A stretch of 17,154 nucleotides of DNA, taken from contig JBGUSK010000028.1 of the NCBI GenBank assembly GCA_045132495.1, positions 1 through 17,154 on the forward strand, read 5' to 3'. The notes under the pieces were generated by a model. It was not told the DNA's origin. It saw only the letters and a list, made by a program, of their open reading frames with translations, and ran no database searches. Source of the DNA: UBA11524 sp045132495 (GTDB lineage Bacteria > Bacillota > Clostridia > Christensenellales > Aristaeellaceae). The stretch's first letter is position 1. Each line of letters starts with the position of its first letter. This document shows positions 13,250 through 17,154 of this stretch, one piece after another. The translations under genes were made by a program, and so were the position numbers.

Positions 13250-13600
13250 ATGAAACTGACCTATCGCCGCTATGAAGACTACTACCTGCCCAACATCGGC
13301 ATCCCTGCCGAGGACATGCGCCCGCTTGGCAAGTACGGCAGAATGCGCATGCGATATCTGCGGGAGCATCGTTCTCTCCTGTTCAATCAGCTTCTGCTGT
13401 CCGGCAAGCTCATGAAACACCTGTACAGCATTGACGATGCCTGTCAGGAACGAATGGATCTGCTGATCCCTCAAATGAAAGTAGCCGAGGGTGTCACCGA
13501 GGAGCTGAAAGATGTTGACCAGATGGAATGGGTACGCCGCATGAACAGTATTCACAACCGTATCGAAGAAATGCTGTTCAACGAACTGATCTATGACTGA
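13250..13600 (+). CDS. tnpV: TnpV family transposon protein, copy 1
   Basis: The 116-aa protein has the TnpV layout: EDYYLPNIGIP at the N-terminus, GKYGRMRMRYLREHR, a helical middle (ACQERMDLLIPQM), then EGVTEELK and DQMEWVRRMNSIHNR, ending EEMLFNELIYD. TnpV is a small helical protein of unknown role carried by Tn4451-type clostridial transposons. It lacks the usual FEELGGTY opening present in copy 2. GAGGAA precedes the ATG. No recombinase remains beside it. Confidence 0.88.
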   Translation: MKLTYRRYEDYYLPNIGIPAEDMRPLGKYGRMRMRYLREHRSLLFNQLLLSGKLMKHLYSIDDACQERMDLLIPQMKVAEGVTEELKDVDQMEWVRRMNSIHNRIEEMLFNELIYD

Positions 13601-13676
13601 GGAACTGTGCCATATAGCAAACAGGCACGAGCCACCCACCCGTGTCTGTCTCCCCAAGAATCAGATGGAGGTACTT

Positions 13677-13976
13677 ATGAAGAAACTGCTCAAGCTGCCC
13701 CTGCGGATAGCCACTCTACCTCTCATTGCGATACTGCTGGTGTTCCAGCTGGTTTCATCCCTAATTGTTGGATTGACCTCCATCGCAACCAACCTGCTTG
13801 CAACAATATTCCTCATCGGCTCTGTTGCAGGATGGATCGCCAACGCTCCCAGCGGTCTGATCTTCCAGACGGTGGGGCTTGGTCTCTTCTTCGCCGTTGC
13901 TCCGCACATCGCTGGATGGTTGCTGGAGAAGGTAACAGACCTCACACTCGTTCTTCTGGACTTCTTGCTGGCCTGA
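13677..13976 (+). CDS. Small hydrophobic membrane protein (CD1845-like)
   Basis: The start is ATG 13677, with GGAGG 5 nt before it. The 99-aa product MKKLLKLPLRIATLPLI has two or three membrane helices (about residues 12-35, 38-55 and 60-80). It ends with HIAGWLLEKVTDLTLVLLDFLLA. This resembles the small CD1845-type proteins of clostridial conjugative elements, whose role is unknown. It follows tnpV by 76 bp on the same strand. An upstream ATG at 13593 overlaps the tnpV stop but has no ribosome binding site of its own. Confidence 0.7.
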   Translation: MKKLLKLPLRIATLPLIAILLVFQLVSSLIVGLTSIATNLLATIFLIGSVAGWIANAPSGLIFQTVGLGLFFAVAPHIAGWLLEKVTDLTLVLLDFLLA

Positions 13977-13980
13977 TACA

Positions 13981-14862
13981 TCAGGACTTCTTGCCCGCTC
14001 TGTTCCTACACTCAACAGAACAGAACCGCGAGTCTGCCCGTGGAGCATAGAACGCCATGTGGCACTGTTCACAGATTTTCATGGGGTTCTTGGCGTCGGT
14101 CAATTTGACGGAAAACAGGAATTTCACCGCCAGCATCAATGAATGAAAATCCCATACGATGACCGGATGATCGCGCAGCGCAAGGTGGTAGGTGGGGGCG
14201 TTGCCTTCAAAGCAGGAAAGTCCCCTGCGATACAGGTTCAGCGTATTCTCGTCGAGTTTAGCCCAATCGCGGTAGTAAAGGAAGGCTGACATGAAAGTAA
14301 AGGCCCAGTCCAGGAATACTTCTTTCAACCATTCATAAGGTTCGCCGTAGCTACGCAAATACGAGATTGCCCTGGCACGCGGCCCGTCACTGAACGACAT
14401 CACCAGTGAAGCTTCTGCCAGGTCTTCAGCAGACAACTCCCAAAGGGACTCGATGCCGCGCTTACGGAGATCGGGCATCTTGAATGGGAAAAACAACTTG
14501 ATGTAGGTCAGCGTGTCCATTGTCTCCTGCCGGATGAACTGGTTTTTCAGCAGATAGACCTTCTCATACTCTATGAAATGTGCTGTGGTGGGAAGCGCTG
14601 TCATCATACCCAACAGACCATAGGCAGACACAAAGCGGTGCACAGCATCCTTGATTTTTTGCTCGGGTGACTTATGCATCACCAGCAGACCAATATTGAC
14701 GGCATCCAGCACCAGCTGGTCAGCCAGCGGCATGGCATTGTATACAGTGGCCTTTGCATCCGAGCCAGGTAGGATGTATTCTTTCCCATCGTCAGCCTTA
14801 CGCCATTCATAGGCAGAGTATCTCACCCAGTACGCGCTGGTATGTTCAAACAGATCAATCAT
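13981..14862 (-). CDS. DUF6076-like protein with C-terminal zinc ribbon
   Basis: I take ATG 14862 (MIDLFEHTSAYWVRY), which has AAAGGAG upstream and overlaps the stop of the preceding gene by 8 nt. The product is 293 aa, mostly helical with aromatic-rich blocks. It ends in a treble-clef-like zinc motif: CEQC, 13 residues, CSVEC, RNRAGKK (about residues 264-291). This C-terminus is like that of DUF6076 proteins carried by clostridial transposons. Function is unknown; nucleic-acid or protein binding through the zinc motif is inferred. It is translationally coupled to the helix-turn-helix gene. Its stop is 4 bp from that of the converging membrane-protein gene. Confidence 0.72.
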   Translation of the reverse strand: MIDLFEHTSAYWVRYSAYEWRKADDGKEYILPGSDAKATVYNAMPLADQLVLDAVNIGLLVMHKSPEQKIKDAVHRFVSAYGLLGMMTALPTTAHFIEYEKVYLLKNQFIRQETMDTLTYIKLFFPFKMPDLRKRGIESLWELSAEDLAEASLVMSFSDGPRARAISYLRSYGEPYEWLKEVFLDWAFTFMSAFLYYRDWAKLDENTLNLYRRGLSCFEGNAPTYHLALRDHPVIVWDFHSLMLAVKFLFSVKLTDAKNPMKICEQCHMAFYAPRADSRFCSVECRNRAGKKS

Positions 14863-15703
14863 CGGAAGAATGTCTCCTTTCCCGTGGCATATAGTCACGC
14901 AGGAAATCCTGTTCCAAATGTATCAGCTCGTCGCCGCTTTCCTGTAAAGCAATGAGCGCCGCATGCAGCTTCCGGTGGATGCGCCGCTGGACGGTATCCC
15001 GCACCTTGCGGATGTTGCGCTCTGTCTGGCCACGCAGTTCCGCGAGCTTCTGTGTCGTGTACAGTCTGATGCCCAGGAAGAACAGGATTTCTTTGTGGTC
15101 GAGCTTCAGATTCATCACGATCTCCCGCAGGTGTGCCCGCTCGGTCAAGTCGTGCATCATAAACAGGCAAGTGTTGAGATAATCGTCAAACTCGCCCCGG
15201 CAGATCTGCCGGAAGGTTGGCTGGCTCATGCTGTGCGGAAGGATGTGGCCACCAGGCAGTGCACCGCTCTCCAGCGGGACATCACCACGCAGGGTTTCAT
15301 ACCGGCGTTCCCGGCGCATACGGCTTTCTTCTTCACGGTCATACCAGTCAACCAGCTCCTGAAACTCGGACATGGTTCGGGCTGACAGTTCCAGTCGGCG
15401 GAGCGCTTCTTCACGGACGCTCTGGGCGATGCGCTTTCTTAGTTCAGCAGAGGATCTTCCTTTATCAGCATTGCGTCTGCGTTTGTCTGGCTTGGATCGT
15501 GGCAGTGATTCTTCTGGTTCATCATCCGCTGACCAGTCCTCGGTATCATCATTACTGCCGGATTCATCAGTCATGTTGTTCCACGGCAGCTCTTCCTCCG
15601 GGATCTCATTACCATCTTCATCGTACAGGGGCATGGCAAGCATAGCGGGTTCGATGGCAGAATCATCCTCCGCCATATCGTACCAATCATCTTCTGGAAT
15701 CAC
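14855..15703 (-). CDS. Sigma-region-4-like helix-turn-helix protein
   Basis: The start is GTG 15703 with AAGGGGGTG just upstream. The ATGs further out fall in or before the promoter. The 282-aa protein opens with an acidic, low-complexity region (about residues 1-65), then a basic patch (SKPDKRRRNADKGR), then a charged coil. Near the C-terminus HKEILFFLGIRLYTTQKLAELRGQTERNIRKVRD (about 203-236, in two parts) has the shape of a sigma-factor region-4 HTH, with the recognition helix at TERNIRKVRDTV. There is no region 2, so it is probably a DNA-binding regulator and not a complete sigma factor. It is cotranscribed with the DUF6076-like gene and diverges from the recombinase stump. Confidence 0.7.
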   Translation of the reverse strand: MIPEDDWYDMAEDDSAIEPAMLAMPLYDEDGNEIPEEELPWNNMTDESGSNDDTEDWSADDEPEESLPRSKPDKRRRNADKGRSSAELRKRIAQSVREEALRRLELSARTMSEFQELVDWYDREEESRMRRERRYETLRGDVPLESGALPGGHILPHSMSQPTFRQICRGEFDDYLNTCLFMMHDLTERAHLREIVMNLKLDHKEILFFLGIRLYTTQKLAELRGQTERNIRKVRDTVQRRIHRKLHAALIALQESGDELIHLEQDFLRDYMPRERRHSSDD

Positions 15704-15725
15704 TTGCTCACCCCCTTCAAAGCCC

Positions 15726-15754
15726 ATTATACAAGAAAACTTGTCCGATCTCAA
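15726..15754 (-). promoter_or_regulatory. SigA-type promoter of the helix-turn-helix/zinc-ribbon pair
   Basis: On the minus strand TTGAGA (15754-15749), 17 bp and a perfect TATAAT (15731-15726) are seen. The expected transcript starts only about 15 nt before the GTG, supporting that start. Confidence 0.85.
15731..15744. promoter_or_regulatory. Short palindrome in the promoter spacer (candidate operator)
   Basis: ACAAG-AAAA-CTTGT sits exactly between the -35 and -10 boxes, where a bound protein would block polymerase. Autoregulation by the helix-turn-helix protein is a guess. Confidence 0.4.
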
Positions 15755-15781
15755 ATTTTCTTTCTGAAAATTTCAAAAACA

Positions 15782-15821
15782 GTTCCGAAACGACGCCCGT
15801 TTTGTCCTACTTGTAGAGGGA
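15782..15821 (+). repeat. Spaced motif copy A, upstream of the recombinase stump
   Basis: GTTCCG, 13 nt, TTTGTCCTACTTGT, 2 nt, AGGGA. It matches copy B (16904-16943) in every conserved block with identical spacing: 24 of 40 positions agree, 23 of them within the blocks. It could be an ECF-like promoter (GTTCCG, 16 bp, GTCCTA) or an attachment-type site. Confidence 0.6.
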
Positions 15822-15862
15822 GTCACCAGAAATATCAGGCTTCCACAGGCAAGGAGAATCCA

Positions 15863-15967
15863 TTGACCCAGAAAAACGAACCCCTCATTACGGCGCTCTA
15901 TGAGCGTCTGAGCCGCGACGATGACCAGCAGGGCGATTCCAATTCCATCGTGAATCATGATTTATGA
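15863..15967 (+). pseudogene. Stump of a TnpX-like large serine recombinase
   Basis: TTG at 15863, with AAGGAG 6 nt upstream, opens 34 codons that end at a TGA. The translation ITALYERLSRDDDQQGDSNSIVN is the start of the TnpX-type resolvase domain, with the catalytic Ser in RLS. After SNSIVNH the frame leaves the family and stops, so the recombinase (normally several hundred residues) is lost. The following sequence goes straight to tnpV copy 2, which fits an internal deletion. The N-terminus alone cannot act as a recombinase. Confidence 0.85.
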
Positions 15968-16096
15968 TGTAAAGGGTGGTTTCACCGCCTAATACATATA
16001 GCTGCGGCTCGTTTGTGGTAAAAGGAACGGCAGTTATTGGAAAGGAGCATAAATTCCGTTTCCGTATACTTTCGACCGAAGAAAGGAGCTGCTGTT

Positions 16097-16555
16097 TTGA
16101 AATCCACGTTTGAAGAGCTGGGCGGAACATACCGCCGCGTGGGCGACTACTATCTGCCCAACATTGCCGTACCGGAGGAGCATTACGACATCGGGAAGTA
16201 TGGACGGATGCACCACCGTTACTTGAAGGAACACCGGGAAATCCTTTACAACATCCTCGTGCTGAACGGTACTCTGTTCCGGCACCTGCATGAGATCGAC
16301 ACTGCCGCCAATGAGCGCATGGAGCTTCTGATCCGTCAGATGTCAGAGCGTCAGGGTGTCAACGAGGATCTGAAGCACCGCGATCAAATGGGCTGGGTGC
16401 GGGCTATGAATACTTCGGCCATCCCCCGGCACGAGGCCGGGTGCTGGCTTCGCGCCGCTATTGCAAGCAATAGCAACGCTCGTCAGGCTTTGCCTGACCT
16501 CCTGCTTCACGCCTGCGCGGAGGAGATTGTCCTTGCAGAGGTGGTCTACACATGA
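16097..16555 (+). CDS. tnpV: TnpV family transposon protein, copy 2, with internal insertion
   Basis: The start is TTG 16097, with AAAGGAG 8 nt before it, giving LKSTFEELGGTYRRVGDYYLPNIAVP in two recognisable blocks, the canonical TnpV opening. GKYGRMHHRYLKEHREILY, ERMELLIRQMSERQGV and RDQMGWVRAMN follow. There the protein departs from copy 1: 35 residues replace the usual SIHNR segment before AEEIVLAEVVYT resumes. The frame is kept, so the 152-aa product may still fold, with the extra segment between its last two helices. Its stop overlaps the start of the next gene (ATGA). Confidence 0.87.
   Translation: MKSTFEELGGTYRRVGDYYLPNIAVPEEHYDIGKYGRMHHRYLKEHREILYNILVLNGTLFRHLHEIDTAANERMELLIRQMSERQGVNEDLKHRDQMGWVRAMNTSAIPRHEAGCWLRAAIASNSNARQALPDLLLHACAEEIVLAEVVYT
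16412..16516 (+). repeat. Hairpin-rich 105-nt in-frame insertion inside tnpV copy 2
   Basis: The segment contains three hairpins in a row. CCCGGC/GCCGGG (16425-16441) has an outer GCCA/TGGC. GCTATTGC-AA-GCAATAGC covers 16457-16474, and GTCAGGC-TTT-GCCTGAC covers 16482-16498. It begins after Met-Asn of the WVRAMN block and ends before the AEEI block. Its length is 35 codons with no stop. It replaces about 5 codons, so the net gain is about 90 nt. Confidence 0.75.
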
Positions 16556-16833
16556 ACAAGGACACCATTCATGATCTGCAGATGCTCGTCTGGAATAGTA
16601 GCAACGCCTTTGCAGACATGCGGCTGCTGGTGGAAGGTGCGATCACGCTATACGAGGATGATGCTGAGTCGATCTGTAACCTGACGCTGGAGCAAAAGGA
16701 CAAACATGCGGCCATTGCCTACGATACCATTGGCACGGCGCTGTATGGTCTGCGGGAGAAGATCCGGGATATGCAGACGGAGTACATGACGTTCTCTGCC
16801 AAGCCGCCCACGCCACCTGCTGAAACTGCATAA
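16552..16833 (+). CDS. Small helical protein of unknown function, coupled to tnpV
   Basis: The 93-aa protein starts MNKDTIHDLQMLVWNSSNAF at the ATGA that ends tnpV, with AGAGGTGG upstream, so translation is probably coupled. It is predicted to be helical and acidic (ITLYEDDAESICNLTLEQKDKHAAIAYDTIG in pieces), with a Pro-rich tail KPPTPPAETA. I do not recognise a family. Small genes often follow tnpV in such elements. A terminator follows within 6 bp of its stop. Confidence 0.7.
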   Translation: MNKDTIHDLQMLVWNSSNAFADMRLLVEGAITLYEDDAESICNLTLEQKDKHAAIAYDTIGTALYGLREKIRDMQTEYMTFSAKPPTPPAETA

Positions 16834-16838
16834 CATCT

Positions 16839-16873
16839 GCATCGCTTAGAATACCTCCGGGCGATGCTTTTTT
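16839..16873 (+). terminator. Intrinsic terminator after the tnpV operon
   Basis: GCATCGC (16839-16845) pairs with GCGATGC (16861-16867) across a 15-nt loop; TTTTTT (16868-16873) follows. Confidence 0.82.
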
Positions 16874-16903
16874 AGAGTTAATTTTCACCACATCAGAAAA
16901 AAA

Positions 16904-16943
16904 GTTCCGTTTTTGCCGGTTATTTGTCCTATTGGTGAAGGGA
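16904..16943 (+). repeat. Spaced motif copy B, upstream of the terminal leader
   Basis: GTTCCG, 13 nt, TTTGTCCTATTGGT, 2 nt, AGGGA, in the same order and spacing as copy A 1122 bp to the left. Here TTTGTCC and GGACAAA (16923-16929 with 16941-16947) also form an inverted repeat. Confidence 0.6.
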
Positions 16944-17060
16944 CAAACTATATGGACACATTTATGTGCAATGGCCTGTAGACGAAGAAATTCAAAAATT
17001 TTCAATTATTGGAAAAAAATCAAGCATTCTCGTGCCCATATATTATGGAGGGGTAAATAT

Positions 17061-17093
17061 ATGCAGTCAAAGGATTTGCCCGCCCCGCCATAG
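17061..17093 (+). CDS. 10-aa leader peptide of an attenuation-type leader
   Basis: The ORF MQSKDLPAPP has a strong GGAGGGG 7 nt before its ATG and ends Pro-Pro-stop. An intrinsic terminator follows 28 nt later. AGGGGT of its ribosome binding site region (17049-17054) can pair with GCCCCT just after the stop (17093-17098). Such a layout is typical of translation-sensing leaders, including those before ribosome-targeting resistance genes. The regulated gene is beyond the window. Confidence 0.5.
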   Translation: MQSKDLPAPP

Positions 17094-17121
17094 CCCCTAT
17101 CAAAAATCATTCGCAGCATTG

Positions 17122-17150
17122 CAGTCACGCTTCCGGCGTGGCTGTTTTGT
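17122..17150 (+). terminator. Terminator/attenuator after the 10-codon leader ORF
   Basis: CAGTCACGC (17122-17130), loop TTCCG, GCGTGGCTG (17136-17144) forms a 9-bp stem with one G-U pair, followed by TTTTGTATT. It is close to the window edge and nothing beyond is visible. Confidence 0.7.
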
Positions 17151-17154
17151 ATTG

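Larger units (their letters stand above)
13110..17154. mobile_element. Degenerate Tn4451-like mobile region (boundaries approximate)
   Basis: The stretch contains two tnpV genes, a stump of a large serine recombinase, a CD1845-like membrane protein and regulatory/zinc-ribbon cargo genes. It is visibly less GC-rich than the valS-ackA region. No complete recombinase or mobilisation gene is present, so as it stands the element cannot move by itself. The left edge is probably near 13059-13127. The right edge is outside the window or unresolved. Confidence 0.65.

Noticed and set aside
1..17154. CRISPR array, tRNA or rRNA genes
   Set aside because: No regularly spaced repeats and no tRNA-like cloverleaf or rRNA segment were seen on either strand.

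Overview
The window looks like the chromosome of an anaerobic, gut-type clostridium (Bacillota, class Clostridia). The evidence is strong Shine-Dalgarno sequences, SigA-type promoters, a T-box riboswitch on valS, a zinc-ribbon L32, the PduL/AckA acetate pathway, GGDEF proteins and Tn4451-type TnpV proteins. The exact family cannot be read from the sequence; Oscillospirales or Christensenellales would fit.

Region 1 (1-6120) is an envelope-glycan and c-di-GMP neighbourhood. On the minus strand lie the 5' part of a polytopic membrane protein (possibly a WsfD-like hexose transferase) and a membrane-anchored protein that joins a TlpA-like thioredoxin domain to a GH8-like hairpin domain. A PAS-type diguanylate cyclase (+) and a LacI-type-sensor GGDEF protein (-) converge on one strong terminator.

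Region 2 (6120-13030) is core metabolism, all on the minus strand: a small amidohydrolase-N-like protein, pduL, ackA, a YceD-family gene, rpmF and valS. The valS leader is a readable T-box (specifier GUC, T-box UGGU, antiterminator and terminator). It is followed by an 18-codon ORF with a perfect Shine-Dalgarno sequence just before valS. The yceD-rpmF unit has an exact consensus promoter (TTGACA, 17 bp, TATAAT) bracketed by a 10-bp inverted repeat. A long imperfect hairpin with 42-nt arms separates yceD from rpmF.

Region 3 (about 13030-17154) is a degenerate Tn4451-like mobile region. It holds two tnpV genes, a small CD1845-like membrane protein, a divergently transcribed pair (sigma-region-4-like helix-turn-helix protein and DUF6076-like zinc-ribbon protein), a 34-codon stump of a large serine recombinase and a 93-aa protein of unknown function. 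The second tnpV carries an in-frame 105-nt hairpin-rich insertion. Two copies of a spaced motif (AGTTCCG, 13 nt, TTTGTCCTAYTKGT, 2 nt, AGGGA) flank the stump-tnpV unit. The window ends in an attenuation-type leader: a 10-codon ORF ending Pro-Pro-stop and then an intrinsic terminator, presumably controlling a gene beyond the right edge.
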